Position numbers and translations under genes: made by a program | Shown here: piece by piece, positions 8,467 through 17,578 of the stretch | Layout: every line of letters starts with the position of its first letter | Position numbering within the stretch: position 1 is the stretch's first letter | Assembly (NCBI GenBank): GCA_964478545.1 | Contig: CAYZIS010000002.1 | Span: 105,541-169,540, forward strand | DNA: 64,000 bases | DNA from: DQWO01 sp964478545 | GTDB lineage: Bacteria; Desulfobacterota; Anaeroferrophillalia; Anaeroferrophillales; Anaeroferrophillaceae | Reading direction: 5' to 3' | The notes under the pieces: model-generated | What the model was told of the DNA's origin: nothing | The model's input: the letters and a program-made list of their open reading frames with translations, nothing else | Database searches by the model: none

Positions 8467-9918
8467 ATGGATTATGAAGTTGTTATTGGGCTGGAAGTAC
8501 ATGCCCAGCTGTTGACCAAAACGAAAATTTTCTGTTCCTGTTCGACGACCTTCGGGAACGAACCTAATGCCAATACTTGCCCTGTTTGTACCGGACTCCC
8601 CGGAGCCCTGCCGGTTCTCAACCGCCAGGTGGTTGAATATGCTATTAAAGCCGGGTTGGCGACCAATTGCCACATCGCTGAAAAAAGTGTTTTTGCCCGG
8701 AAAAACTACTTTTATCCTGATCTCCCCAAGGGTTATCAGATTTCGCAGTATGATCTGCCCATCTGCGAGACTGGCTTTCTGGATATTATGGTTGATGGCG
8801 AACAAAAAAGGATTGCCATAACCCGCATTCACATGGAAGAAGATGCCGGGAAACTGGTGCATCCCGATGATTATTCGGGAGTCAGTTACGTTGATTACAA
8901 CCGAGCCTGTGTGCCCCTGCTGGAAATCGTCAGCGAACCGGATATGCGCAGCTCTGCTGAAGCGGTTGCTTACCTTAAGGGTTTGCGGAATATCCTGATG
9001 TATCTGGAAATATGCGATGGCAATATGGAAGAGGGCAGCTTCCGCTGTGATGCCAATGTTTCCATCCGGCCCTTTGATCAGGAGGAATTGGGCATTCGGG
9101 CTGAGCTTAAGAATATGAATTCTTTCCGCAATATCCAGCGGGCTATAGACTATGAAGTTGAGCGGCAGCGGGATATTCTTGAACAGGGTGGCCAAGTGGT
9201 TCAGGAAACCCGCCTGTGGGATGCTGATAAGTCCATCAGTAGGTCCATGAGGGGGAAGGAAGAAGCCCATGACTACCGCTATTTTCCTGATCCTGATTTG
9301 CTGCCGGTACTGATTGATCAGCCTTGGATTGCCGTGGTTCGGGAGACCTTGCCGGAATTGCCTCAGGCCAAAAGAAGCCGTTTTATGGCCGAATATGGGC
9401 TTCCGCCATCCGATGCCGATATTTTGACCGGTAGCCGGCAACTGGCCGATTATTTTGAGGCAACGGTTGCCAAAGTTGCTAATGCCAAAATGGTCAGTAA
9501 CTGGATGTTGTCTGAGCTTCTACGGCACCTGAATGATGATAAAAGAACCATTGAAACCTGTCCGGTCAGCCCTGATGGGCTGGCATCGCTCCTGAAATTG
9601 ATTGAGGCTGGTACCATCAGCGGTACAATAGCCAAACAGGTATTTTCCACCATGTATGCCGGGAAAAATAATGACGCGGTGGAGATTGTCAAAGATCAGG
9701 GACTGGTACAGATCGATGATCGCCAGGCACTGCAGGACATCATTCAACAGGTTCTGGCTACTCATCCGGAAGAGGTGGAAAAATTTCAGCAGGGGAAAAC
9801 CAAGGTCTTTGGTTTCCTGGTTGGCCAAGTGATGAGACAAACCCGGGGCAAAGCTAACCCGGGGCTGGTTAATGAGCTCTTGCGCCAGAAACTGGCAGCA
9901 GGAGACGATAGACAATAA
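8467..9918 (+). CDS. gatB: Asp/Glu-tRNA amidotransferase subunit B
   Basis: 483 residues; GatB phosphorylates the misacylated tRNA and amidates it with ammonia channelled from GatA. The zinc site is visible as CSCS near residue 19 and CPVC about residue 38. Conserved blocks DLPKGYQISQYDLP, IHMEEDAGKL, VDYNRACVPLLEIVSEPD and FRCDANVSI follow. The C-terminal YqeY-like tRNA-binding domain occupies the last ~150 residues, ending in the typical GKANPGLVNELL. Length fits the family. The ATG at 8467 has GGAGAG at 8453-8458, 8 bases upstream. Confidence 0.95.
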   Translation: MDYEVVIGLEVHAQLLTKTKIFCSCSTTFGNEPNANTCPVCTGLPGALPVLNRQVVEYAIKAGLATNCHIAEKSVFARKNYFYPDLPKGYQISQYDLPICETGFLDIMVDGEQKRIAITRIHMEEDAGKLVHPDDYSGVSYVDYNRACVPLLEIVSEPDMRSSAEAVAYLKGLRNILMYLEICDGNMEEGSFRCDANVSIRPFDQEELGIRAELKNMNSFRNIQRAIDYEVERQRDILEQGGQVVQETRLWDADKSISRSMRGKEEAHDYRYFPDPDLLPVLIDQPWIAVVRETLPELPQAKRSRFMAEYGLPPSDADILTGSRQLADYFEATVAKVANAKMVSNWMLSELLRHLNDDKRTIETCPVSPDGLASLLKLIEAGTISGTIAKQVFSTMYAGKNNDAVEIVKDQGLVQIDDRQALQDIIQQVLATHPEEVEKFQQGKTKVFGFLVGQVMRQTRGKANPGLVNELLRQKLAAGDDRQ

Positions 9919-10241
9919 ATGCCAACGTGTGACATGATTGTCTCATGCTTGTGGTGCTGATGTCACACTGTGAAAGTTTTGTCCGGCATGAAAACAAAGA
10001 TGACGCAGTGAGGGTTTGGGTAGTGTGTGATTGTAACTAACTAATATTATTTATAATATGATAAATAAATGAATCCTTGAGATCTCTAGCATGGGTTCCT
10101 CATGTTATGGTATGAATATTGCTCCAGTATGCTTTAATGTATGCTGGATTTTGTTTTCTCCAAGCCCATCTGTCATCACTCACAGCAGCAGGCCTCCAGA
10201 TTTTCATTTGCTGGGCTGGCTGATTTACAGGGAATATATAT
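9919..10241. other. intergenic region between gatB and lpxC
   Basis: No gene seen. It contains an exact 9-bp inverted repeat, gtgtgacat (9927-9935) and atgtcacac (9960-9968), just after the gatB stop and without a T-run. An AT-rich stretch follows with a consensus -10 hexamer TATAAT at 10052-10057, but no good -35 at 16-18 bases. A promoter for lpxC is likely in this stretch. Confidence 0.45.
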
Positions 10242-11177
10242 ATGTTTTTGCAAAGAACACTAAAAAAAGAGATCTATGGCATTGGTATAGGTCTGCATTC
10301 GGGAGGCAAGGTTAAAATTGTGCTGAAACCAGCTCCTGCCGACCACGGGATTAAGTTTATGCACATTAAAGAAGGGCAGCAGACACTTATCGATGCGACG
10401 GCTGAAAATGTTGTGGCGACCAATTATGCTACTTCTCTTGGTAAAGACGGGAAGGTCATCGGGACAGTCGAACACTTGCTGGCGGCTTTTTATGGTTTGG
10501 GAGTTGATAACGCCCTGGTAGAGGTTCATGGCGATGAAATCCCGATCATGGATGGCAGTGCCATCCCCTTTGTTTTTCTGATTAAAACTGCAGGTATTGT
10601 TTCTCAGAAGGTTTCGAAAAAGTTTCTCATCTTGAAAGAGAAAATATCGGTGGCTGAAGATGACAAAAAGATAGTTCTGGAGCCTAACCGGTTTCTTTCT
10701 ATTTTTTGCCTTATTGATTTTTATCATCCCTTGCTAAAAAAGCAGAGCTACAATTTCCAGTTTTCTGATGCCAATTTTGAGCGTCAGATCAGTCGGGCCA
10801 GAACCTTCGGTTTTCTGAAGGAAGTTGAAATGCTCAAGAGCCATGGTCTGGCCCGCGGTGGTTCCTTGGAAAATGCCATTGTCCTGGATGAATTTGGGGT
10901 GATGAACGAGGAGGGGCTGCGCTTTGCCAATGAATGTGCCCGGCACAAGGTCCTTGACTGTTTAGGTGATATCAGCCTTTTGGGGATGCCGCTGATTGCT
11001 AAGGTAACAGCCTATAAGACCGGTCATGCTCTCAATCACCAGCTTGTGAAGAAGTTGCTTGCGACGCCGGAGGCCTGGGAGGTAGTGGTGCCGCTCCATG
11101 ATCAGCCGTCGGCGAAACAGCTGGAGTATGAATTTCCCTCACTGGCGGGGGCTGAACCGCAGATGATGGTTTCATAA
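10242..11177 (+). CDS. lpxC: UDP-3-O-acyl-N-acetylglucosamine deacetylase
   Basis: 311 residues; the zinc enzyme for the committed step of lipid A synthesis in the cytoplasm. Zinc ligands and the catalytic residue are in place: His in TVEHLLAA, the His and Asp of RHKVLDCLGD, and the catalytic His of KTGHALNH. The loop IMDGSA is also conserved. Length equals the family norm (about 305). It is monocistronic, bounded by an AT-rich promoter region and a strong terminator. Its presence shows a lipopolysaccharide-type outer membrane. Confidence 0.95.
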   Translation: MFLQRTLKKEIYGIGIGLHSGGKVKIVLKPAPADHGIKFMHIKEGQQTLIDATAENVVATNYATSLGKDGKVIGTVEHLLAAFYGLGVDNALVEVHGDEIPIMDGSAIPFVFLIKTAGIVSQKVSKKFLILKEKISVAEDDKKIVLEPNRFLSIFCLIDFYHPLLKKQSYNFQFSDANFERQISRARTFGFLKEVEMLKSHGLARGGSLENAIVLDEFGVMNEEGLRFANECARHKVLDCLGDISLLGMPLIAKVTAYKTGHALNHQLVKKLLATPEAWEVVVPLHDQPSAKQLEYEFPSLAGAEPQMMVS

Positions 11178-11226
11178 AAGTCTCACAGCAGTCTTTGCGT
11201 TTGTTTTTCGATATATTTATATTTGC

Positions 11227-11257
11227 AAGGCCCCGGAGTTATCTCCGGGGCCTTTGT
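11227..11257 (+). terminator. intrinsic terminator after lpxC
   Basis: Stem aaggccccggag (11227-11238) pairs with ctccggggcctt (11243-11254), closing a TTAT loop, followed by a short T-rich tail. Confidence 0.85.
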
Positions 11258-11306
11258 TATGCTATGGCCAGTAGTTTTCATTGTCAACTGACTTCAACTT
11301 CAGCTA

Positions 11307-11546
11307 GAATTCCGATATAAGGAAACTTTTGCAGGATGTCCAATTGAAGTTACTTCCGGCGTGACATCGTGAGGCTAGCCCGTTGTTTTTTCCGGCGAAT
11401 GGAGCACAGAAATTGACCTGTCTGAGCCCAAAGGGCGAGTTTGGCAATTTCAGTGTAATGGGCTGTTGAAAAAACAGGCAATCGAGCGCAAAAAAGCGCC
11501 GGAAATAACTTCAGTTGACAAAATATAAGTCCTTATATCGGAATTT
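11307..11546 (+). mobile_element. MITE-like element B, copy 1
   Basis: About 240 bp with terminal inverted repeats. The outer 16 bases aattccgatataagga (11308-11323) are exactly repeated inverted at 11530-11545. A looser inverted similarity continues about 40 bases inward (left tgtccaattgaagttacttc, right arm the complement of cagttgaca). The core 11354-11512 recurs in inverted orientation at 38411-38556, with shared words such as acatcgtgag, gggcgagtttggcaa and caggcaatcgagcgc. It fills most of the 467-base gap between lpxC and the gene at 11645. No coding capacity was seen. Confidence 0.7.
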
Positions 11547-11613
11547 CAGAACTTCAGCTTGGCGATCAGCCAATAATTAACGGTTGAAAGCCGTGAGCTG
11601 ATTGCTGAAAGCA

Positions 11614-11642
11614 TTCATCCGGGCTGGTAGGTTCCGGATGAA
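11614..11642 (+). repeat. short dispersed hairpin, copy 2
   Basis: catccgg (11616-11622) and ccggatg (11634-11640) pair around an 11-base loop. It is preceded by gctgaaagc-type words, as at the gatA copy, and overlaps the boundary with the minus-strand gene that stops at 11645. Confidence 0.5.
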
Positions 11643-11644
11643 CA

Positions 11645-13027
11645 TCATGAAGCCATTTTGAAATCTGCCATTCTCCAGGCCATCATGCCGCCAATGACAC
11701 TGTAAACATTTTTATATCCTTTGGTTTTGAGCATCGAACCGGCAATATTTGAACGGTATCCCGAACCGCAGATAACACTGATATGGTCATTTAACTCAAG
11801 AGTGATACCTTCAGCTATCAGTTGTGGTAAAGGCAGATGGATGGCGTTTTCAAGGTGACCCGCCTGCCATTCCGTTGGGGTGCGAACATCAATAACCGTG
11901 TGATTACCATATTTTGTCAGCACTTTCTGGAGGGCGTGGACGGATATCTGGGGCAGGAAGCCCGTCTCCCGGCCGTTGAGTATCCAGTCTGACAGTCCTA
12001 AACTGTAGCCGATGATTTGGTCGTAGCCCACCCGGCGAAAACTGGCAATTGCTTGGGATATCTGTTCCTGGCTGTCGGCCAGAAGAACAATTTTCTTTTT
12101 TGTGTCCACCACGTTTCCCATCCAGGTGGCAGAGTTTGGTGACAGGCCGATATTCAGACTGCCGGGAATATGAGCGCCGCCAAAGGAGGCGGCCTCCCGG
12201 AGATCAACCAGGGTGTATTGCTCAGGATTTTGGAGGTAGTTGGCAATGGCCGCTGGATTTTTCTGCCGGGGAACCGGCAGCTCTTCCTCGATGGCTGCTC
12301 CATGTCGGTTGGTTTCAATGATAGAGGAGAAATTCTGTGGTCGGTGAGGTTGGTTTTGTTCAAGAGCTTTTTTGAATTCTTCCCGACTGAGTTTTAAATA
12401 GGGGTTTGTATGGCGCTCATAACCCAGGGTCGATGATGGTTTGGCACTCAAGCCCGCACCACAAAGGGAGCCTTCCCCATGGGCAGGGTAGATTTCCACG
12501 TAATCACCAAAACGACTGAGTTTGGTGTATAAGCTGTTATAAAGATTTTTGATCTGTTCATCCAGCAGTTCATTGCCAGCCAGGTCCGGGCGGCCGATAC
12601 TGCCGACGAAAAGAAGATCGCCGGTGAGCAGCATCTGGGGTAGCTTGCTCCGGGATAGATCGGCGACCGCCAGGCTGATTGAATGAGGTGTGTGCCCCGG
12701 GGTGGCGATGACCTGCATGTTTACGCTGCCGATGGTGAAGGTGTCTCCGTCATTGAGTGGCTGGTGCTCATAGAATACCGGGCTGCCGGCACCAATGTAG
12801 ATGGGTGCCCCCGTAGCCTGCCGCAGTTCCATCGCCCCGGATATATGGTCCGCATGGACATGGGTTTCAATGATATGGCTGATCTTCATTTTATTCTGTT
12901 TGGCGGTGACCAGGTAATCCTTAATATCCCGTTTCGGATCCACCACAATGCCCCGGCCATCCTGGGGACAGCCAATTATGTAGGAAAGGCATCCCAGCCC
13001 TGTTACTTTGAATTGTTGAAAAAACAT
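11645..13027 (-). CDS. metallo-beta-lactamase / double rhodanese protein (persulfide dioxygenase-like)
   Basis: 460 residues. The N-terminal metallo-beta-lactamase domain has THVHADHISGA (metal ligands), PGHTPHS, TGDLLFVGSIGRPDL and PAHGEGS, the ETHE1/persulfide dioxygenase pattern. Two rhodanese domains follow. The first lacks a Cys in its active loop (VLLADSQEQ); the second has it in ICGSGYRS. The protein probably oxidises or transfers sulfane sulfur in the cytoplasm. The start at 13027 is preferred to an in-frame ATG 75 bases upstream because AAGGAGGG lies 6-8 bases before it and the family begins there. It is divergent from umuD with about 120 bases between the two starts. Confidence 0.85.
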   Translation of the reverse strand: MFFQQFKVTGLGCLSYIIGCPQDGRGIVVDPKRDIKDYLVTAKQNKMKISHIIETHVHADHISGAMELRQATGAPIYIGAGSPVFYEHQPLNDGDTFTIGSVNMQVIATPGHTPHSISLAVADLSRSKLPQMLLTGDLLFVGSIGRPDLAGNELLDEQIKNLYNSLYTKLSRFGDYVEIYPAHGEGSLCGAGLSAKPSSTLGYERHTNPYLKLSREEFKKALEQNQPHRPQNFSSIIETNRHGAAIEEELPVPRQKNPAAIANYLQNPEQYTLVDLREAASFGGAHIPGSLNIGLSPNSATWMGNVVDTKKKIVLLADSQEQISQAIASFRRVGYDQIIGYSLGLSDWILNGRETGFLPQISVHALQKVLTKYGNHTVIDVRTPTEWQAGHLENAIHLPLPQLIAEGITLELNDHISVICGSGYRSNIAGSMLKTKGYKNVYSVIGGMMAWRMADFKMAS

Positions 13028-13146
13028 GATACACCCTCCTTGTTGATTTTCCCTTAACCGGGAATTGATGATAGTGTTTCGCAATGTTTTCGTAAAAAAC
13101 ATAACGCATCATGATAAGAATGGCAAGCAAATTAGGGGAGTATGTT

Positions 13147-13590
13147 ATGCCTTTACATTCAACCCGAGTAACGGTGGTTTTTAGCGCTGATGATCAGGCC
13201 GTTTCCTGTCCATTGCCACTGGCGGTATCCTCGGTTTCAGCTGGTTTTCCTTCTCCTGCTGATGATTACCTTGAAGGAACCCTGGATTTGAATCAGCATT
13301 TGATCAAACACCCGGCAGCGACTTTTTTTGTCCGGGTGGCCGGTGATTCGATGATTGATGCCGGTATCCATGACGCTGATTTACTGCTGGTGGACCGCTC
13401 CCTGGAAGCGGCGGATGGAAAAGTGGTTATTGCGGTCATTAATGGCGAACTTTTGGTTAAAAGGATGCGTAAGGTTGGTAAACGGCTTTTTCTGCTGCCG
13501 GAAAATCAGGCTTACCAGCCAATTGAGGTACAGGAAGAAATGGATTTTGAACTCTGGGGCGTGGTTACCCATGTGATCCATTCCCTGTAA
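13147..13590 (+). CDS. umuD: UmuD-like SOS mutagenesis protein (S24 self-cleaving)
   Basis: 147 residues. UmuD cleaves itself after RecA activation and then pairs with UmuC to form translesion polymerase V. The cleavage region reads SAGFPSPADDY, matching the Cys/Ala-Gly bond followed by FPSPA in known UmuD. The catalytic Ser is in GDSMID and the Lys in LLVKRM. The ATG at 13147 is preferred to one 36 bases upstream: AGGGGAG at 13134-13140 is 6 bases away and the length then fits the family (about 140). umuC, its usual direct partner, is 8.7 kb downstream, beyond six minus-strand signalling genes. Confidence 0.9.
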   Translation: MPLHSTRVTVVFSADDQAVSCPLPLAVSSVSAGFPSPADDYLEGTLDLNQHLIKHPAATFFVRVAGDSMIDAGIHDADLLLVDRSLEAADGKVVIAVINGELLVKRMRKVGKRLFLLPENQAYQPIEVQEEMDFELWGVVTHVIHSL

Positions 13591-13653
13591 TAGCTTGGGT
13601 TCAAGTCGTGAATCAGACGTAAACCCGGGGTCTATAGCCTCAAATAGTCAGAT

Positions 13654-15510
13654 TTAAATGCTTTCTTTACTCGACTGGCTAAATCCGTCGGTTGGCTGAA
13701 AGATGGTCCAGCAGTTTTTACCTTTCTTTTTGGATTGGTAGAGTAACTGGTCAGCCCGTTCAAGAAGTTCGGTTGCCGAGGAGGCATGGTAGGGATAAGT
13801 TGCTATCCCGAGGCTGAGGGTTATCGGCAAGCCTTGTTCCACTGCGTCGGCAGCAAAAGGATATGCTCGGACTGCTTCAAGAATGCGGTCAGCCAGGACC
13901 ATGGCACTATCGGGGTCCGTATACGGTAGAATGAGTGCAAACTCTTCTCCACCGTAGCGGGCGGCTACGTCAGTAATTCTGATGCTCTTTTTCAGGGTTG
14001 CAGCAATTTCTTTCAAAACCAGGTCGCCGGTAATATGACCGTGTAGATCGTTGACCAGTTTGAAATTGTCAACGTCAGCCATGATCAGGGATATGGGATA
14101 TTCCTGACGGTCAGCTTTCTGGATGTCTATCCCAAGAAAATGCTTAAAATAGGAGTTGTTGTACAGTCCGGTGAGTTGGTCACTGATGGCCTGCTGAAAA
14201 ACTGCCTGGTATTTATCCTGCAGTTGGTCCAGGTAGGCTTTTTTCCTGAGCAATGCTTTGATCCTGACCTTGAGCTCGGTAAAATTCACCGGTTTAATGA
14301 GGTAATCATCAAATCCTGTTTCAATGCCCTTGATTTTCAGTGATAGATCTTCTGTGCTGGTGATACCAACGGTTTGAATATGGGGATACGCTTCATTGTT
14401 TTGCAGCTTTTCACAGATGCTGAAGCCATCCATGTCCGGTAACATGATATCAATGAGCAGGCAGTCGATAGCTTCATGCTCGATTAAGGCGAGGGCTTCC
14501 TTCCCGTTTGAGGCCATCAGTAACCGGTACGGTTCTCCTTGAAGGTGCAACTGGACCAGACGTCGGTATTTGGGGTTATCTTCCACCACCAGCACAACTT
14601 GCTGTTCTTGCTGATCTGCCGAGGGGGTCTTTAGCTGCGGTTGGCGGGTAAAATTCTCTTCCGTCAGTACTTTGTTGGTCAGGCGTTCGTGATATTCTTT
14701 CATCCTCAGCAGAGATTGAACCCGGGTAATCAACTCTTCAGTCTGGACTGGTTTGTTGAGAAATTCGTCGGCTCCTGCCTCCAGCCCTTTGATTTTATCG
14801 TCATAGGCTGAAAGTGCTGTAATCAGGATGATGGGAATGGAACAGGTATCAGGGCAGCTTTTCAGCTTTCTGGTTATTTCATAGCCGTCCATGCCAGGCA
14901 TCATGATGTCGAGGAGGATGATGTCCGGGAGCTGTTGGTTAATTATGCCTAAAGCTGATTCGCCATCTTCGGCGGTTATCAGATGGTAGTTCTCCGCTTC
15001 CAGCATGCCGGAGAGTAGTTTTCGGTTCAGTGGTTCGTCATCGACGATCAGGATACTTTTCCGGTAACGGTCATGACCCCGAACCTTCCTATATTCAGTG
15101 GACGGCAGGTCAGGGATGATAGTTGATAGTTCCTGTTGGTTGCTTCCCAGCTTACTGCGGACCGTATCGGCAAATGTCCGGACGTCAATGGGTTTGGTGA
15201 TGTAGCCGTTGCAGCCGGCATCAAAGGCAATCTGGTCATCGCCTTCCATGGCATGGGCCGTCAACGCCACAACCGGGGTATGTTGCAGCTGGGGATCGTT
15301 TTTAATGATCCTGGTTGCTTCCAGACCGTCCATACCCGGCAGTTGGATATCCATCAGAATGAGGTCCGGTCGGTGGGTTTTAGCCAGTTTCATGCCCTGT
15401 TCAGCTTTATAAGCTTGTATGAGCTCAAATCCTTCCATACTCAGGATGGAATGAAACAGCTTCATGTTCAAAGGATCATCTTCAACTATGAGGATGGTTT
15501 TCTTTTTCAT
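13654..15510 (-). CDS. triple-receiver diguanylate cyclase (REC-REC-REC-GGDEF)
   Basis: 618 residues. Three receiver domains lie at about 5-120, 155-275 and 310-430, each with its phosphorylatable Asp (LILMDIQLPG, ILLDIMMPG, LLIDIMLPD) and switch Lys. A GGDEF domain covers about 450-610 with an intact GGEEF signature (RYGGEEFAL), so it can make cyclic di-GMP from two GTP. No membrane segment or DNA-binding domain. It is the last gene of a minus-strand signalling block and probably the output of the kinase at 16027-17574. Its first receiver shares a 50-base identical stretch with the neighbouring single receiver gene. Convergent with umuD. Confidence 0.9.
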   Translation of the reverse strand: MKKKTILIVEDDPLNMKLFHSILSMEGFELIQAYKAEQGMKLAKTHRPDLILMDIQLPGMDGLEATRIIKNDPQLQHTPVVALTAHAMEGDDQIAFDAGCNGYITKPIDVRTFADTVRSKLGSNQQELSTIIPDLPSTEYRKVRGHDRYRKSILIVDDEPLNRKLLSGMLEAENYHLITAEDGESALGIINQQLPDIILLDIMMPGMDGYEITRKLKSCPDTCSIPIILITALSAYDDKIKGLEAGADEFLNKPVQTEELITRVQSLLRMKEYHERLTNKVLTEENFTRQPQLKTPSADQQEQQVVLVVEDNPKYRRLVQLHLQGEPYRLLMASNGKEALALIEHEAIDCLLIDIMLPDMDGFSICEKLQNNEAYPHIQTVGITSTEDLSLKIKGIETGFDDYLIKPVNFTELKVRIKALLRKKAYLDQLQDKYQAVFQQAISDQLTGLYNNSYFKHFLGIDIQKADRQEYPISLIMADVDNFKLVNDLHGHITGDLVLKEIAATLKKSIRITDVAARYGGEEFALILPYTDPDSAMVLADRILEAVRAYPFAADAVEQGLPITLSLGIATYPYHASSATELLERADQLLYQSKKKGKNCWTIFQPTDGFSQSSKESI

Positions 15511-15612
15511 GGGTTATTTTCCCTTGGTGACGAAAGGTCATCGATATAATGGCTGTATTGTGGAAATTTTAGGAGATGTTATCATCGGTTCGCGTTTTTT
15601 CATGGTGAATCT

Positions 15613-15987
15613 TTACAGAAACGATTTTACTGTTCGCATAAAAGAAGAAAGGTTAATGGGCTTGGTGATGTAGCCGTTGCAGCCGGCATCAAAGGCAATC
15701 TGGTCATCGCCGTACATGGCGTTCCCCGTCAGGGCAATGATGGGAATCGCGGCAAGGTCAGTATCTCTCCTGATAATTTTTGTGGCCTCCAGGCCGTCCA
15801 TTCCCGGCAGCTGGATATCCATCAGAATCAGGTCCAGCCGTTGCTGACGGATTAATTCAATGCCATTTTCGGCATTCTTCGCTTCCAGGACTTCAATGTC
15901 ATTGCTTTCCAGGATAGCGCGAAATAGTTTCCTGTTCAGATCATTATCATCGATGATCAGAATACGGGCATGGATTTCGCTATGCAT
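15613..15987 (-). CDS. single-domain response regulator
   Basis: 124 residues, one receiver domain only. The acidic pair is IDDND, the phosphoacceptor Asp is in LILMDIQLPGMDG and the switch Lys in GYITKPI. No output domain, so it probably acts as a phosphorelay shuttle or by protein binding. AAGGGG lies at a normal distance before the ATG. It is very similar to receiver 1 of the 618-residue neighbour, down to a 50-base DNA identity (15662-15711 against 15194-15243). It lies 39 bases downstream of the kinase gene, in the same operon. Confidence 0.9.
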   Translation of the reverse strand: MHSEIHARILIIDDNDLNRKLFRAILESNDIEVLEAKNAENGIELIRQQRLDLILMDIQLPGMDGLEATKIIRRDTDLAAIPIIALTGNAMYGDDQIAFDAGCNGYITKPINLSSFMRTVKSFL

Positions 15988-16026
15988 GATCTTTCCCCTT
16001 AATCGTAATTTTTTTGGCAGCCTTTA

Positions 16027-17574
16027 TCAAATGGGAATTATGAAGGAAAATGTGGAACCTTGTTCCGGCCCTTCACTTTCAGTCCAGATTCTGCCGCCAT
16101 GAAGTTCTACCAGACGCCGGGTAAGGGAAAGCCCCAGCCCCGTTCCCTGGTAGTGTCGGCTGGATGAACCATCAGCTTGTTCAAAAGATTTGAAAATGCG
16201 TTCCAGATCTTCGTTTTTGATGCCGATGCCCGAGTCGTGAACCGATATTTTCAACCAGTTGCCGGCTGTGCTTGCCGATTTTTCCGCTTCCGGTGCTGCA
16301 ATCTGCTGCCCGGCCTCATTGCATCGCATAGCCGTCATGGTGATGCTGCCTCCATCAGGGGTAAACTTGGTGGCGTTGGACAGCAGGTTGTAAAATACCT
16401 GCTTTAATTTTCGTTCGTCGGCCCGGATGGTATCAAGATCATTCTCAATCTCCATAGAAAGTTGCAGGCGGTGTTTGAGCGCCTTTTCCTGGACCATTTT
16501 CAGGCTCTGTTTAAGAAATGGTGGCAGTTGAATGTCCGTTAATTCCAGCTCCATTTTACCGGCTTCAACCTTGGATAAATCAAGAATATCATTGATCAGG
16601 GACAACAAGTGCCGGCTGCTGCTTAAGACATCACCTAAATAATCCGCCTGGGTAGCGCTCAGGTTACCGCATTTACCGCTGACCACCAGGTCGGTAAAGC
16701 CGATAATGTGATTCAGCGGTGTCCGCAGTTCATGACTCATATTGGCTAAAAATTCACTTTTTGCCCGGTCGGAGGCCTCGGCAGCCTCTTTGGCTTTGGT
16801 TAGATCAGCCATTGCCGCCTGCAAGGCTGCAGTACGCTGCCGTACTTCATCTTCCAGGTGGTCCTGGTGGCTGGCCAGCTCATTGTCGCGCTTATGGATC
16901 TGGCTGAGCATATGGTTGAAACCGGTAGTCAGGGTGCCGAACTCATCTTGTCGCTGCTCTGGTAGGCGGAATTGGTAGTTGCTGGATCCAGAAACCTCCT
17001 GCATGGCGGTGGTCAATTTGGTGATTGGTGAGGTGAAAAGCAGTTGTAGCCACCGGGCGAGGAGCAGGGTAACTAGTATGGCAGCCGCAAGAATAAGGAG
17101 GGAAATTTTGAACTGCAGCTGCAGGCGTTGATTGATTCGCCTGGGATTGCGGATAAGGTAGACAGACCCCAGATTGTTCTGGTCAAAAATAATGGGAACC
17201 CTGATCTTGGCATATGGCATCCACCGTGTTTTATCAGCTGATAGGCTTGAAGGTGAGTTTTCTTCCTGTTGATAGGCGGCAAAAGGCTGATCTTCGTTAT
17301 TGAAGATGACTGCTTCCACGATGTCGTGATCGGCGGAGAGGGACTTCAGGGTCTCTAAGGCGGCCTTTTGGTCGCCAAAAACCAGGGCTGAGCTGGCGTT
17401 TTTAGCGACGATTTCAGCCTGAATTTTCAGCTCATCCATCATCACCTGCCGGTAAGAGGAGATTTCCAGGAGCAGATAACTAACGGTGCCCAAGGTCATG
17501 GCTACCATGGAAATAAATACCATGATAGCCATTAGTTTAGTTTTGACGGACAGGTTTAAAAAAAGTTGTTTCAT
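16027..17574 (-). CDS. membrane sensor histidine kinase (periplasmic sensor-HAMP-HisKA-HATPase)
   Basis: 515 residues. Two membrane segments (about 10-35 and 155-178) flank a periplasmic sensor of CHASE8-like type. A HAMP linker, a coiled coil and a HisKA domain follow, with the phosphorylated His in FLANMSHELRTPL. The ATPase domain has NLLSNATKF (N box), DSGIGI (G1) and GTGLGLS (G2). Gene order suggests the receptor-YfiR pair feeds this kinase, which phosphorylates the receivers downstream. The ATG at 17574, four bases after the yfiR stop, is used; two ATG codons 21 and 33 bases upstream overlap yfiR and cannot be excluded. Confidence 0.9.
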   Translation of the reverse strand: MKQLFLNLSVKTKLMAIMVFISMVAMTLGTVSYLLLEISSYRQVMMDELKIQAEIVAKNASSALVFGDQKAALETLKSLSADHDIVEAVIFNNEDQPFAAYQQEENSPSSLSADKTRWMPYAKIRVPIIFDQNNLGSVYLIRNPRRINQRLQLQFKISLLILAAAILVTLLLARWLQLLFTSPITKLTTAMQEVSGSSNYQFRLPEQRQDEFGTLTTGFNHMLSQIHKRDNELASHQDHLEDEVRQRTAALQAAMADLTKAKEAAEASDRAKSEFLANMSHELRTPLNHIIGFTDLVVSGKCGNLSATQADYLGDVLSSSRHLLSLINDILDLSKVEAGKMELELTDIQLPPFLKQSLKMVQEKALKHRLQLSMEIENDLDTIRADERKLKQVFYNLLSNATKFTPDGGSITMTAMRCNEAGQQIAAPEAEKSASTAGNWLKISVHDSGIGIKNEDLERIFKSFEQADGSSSRHYQGTGLGLSLTRRLVELHGGRIWTESEGPEQGSTFSFIIPI

Positions 17575-17578
17575 GGGT

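Noticed and set aside
10091..10315. 74-codon frame overlapping the lpxC start
   Set aside because: It overlaps lpxC in another frame, has no ribosome site and covers the promoter region.
11307..11546. CRISPR array or tRNA in the lpxC-downstream gap
   Set aside because: Only inverted repeats are present, with no regularly spaced direct repeats, and no cloverleaf or TTCGAATC-type arm was found.
13028..13102. 25-residue N-terminal extension of the metallo-beta-lactamase/rhodanese protein
   Set aside because: A strong AAGGAGGG site lies before the internal ATG at 13027 and the extension has no homology-like character.
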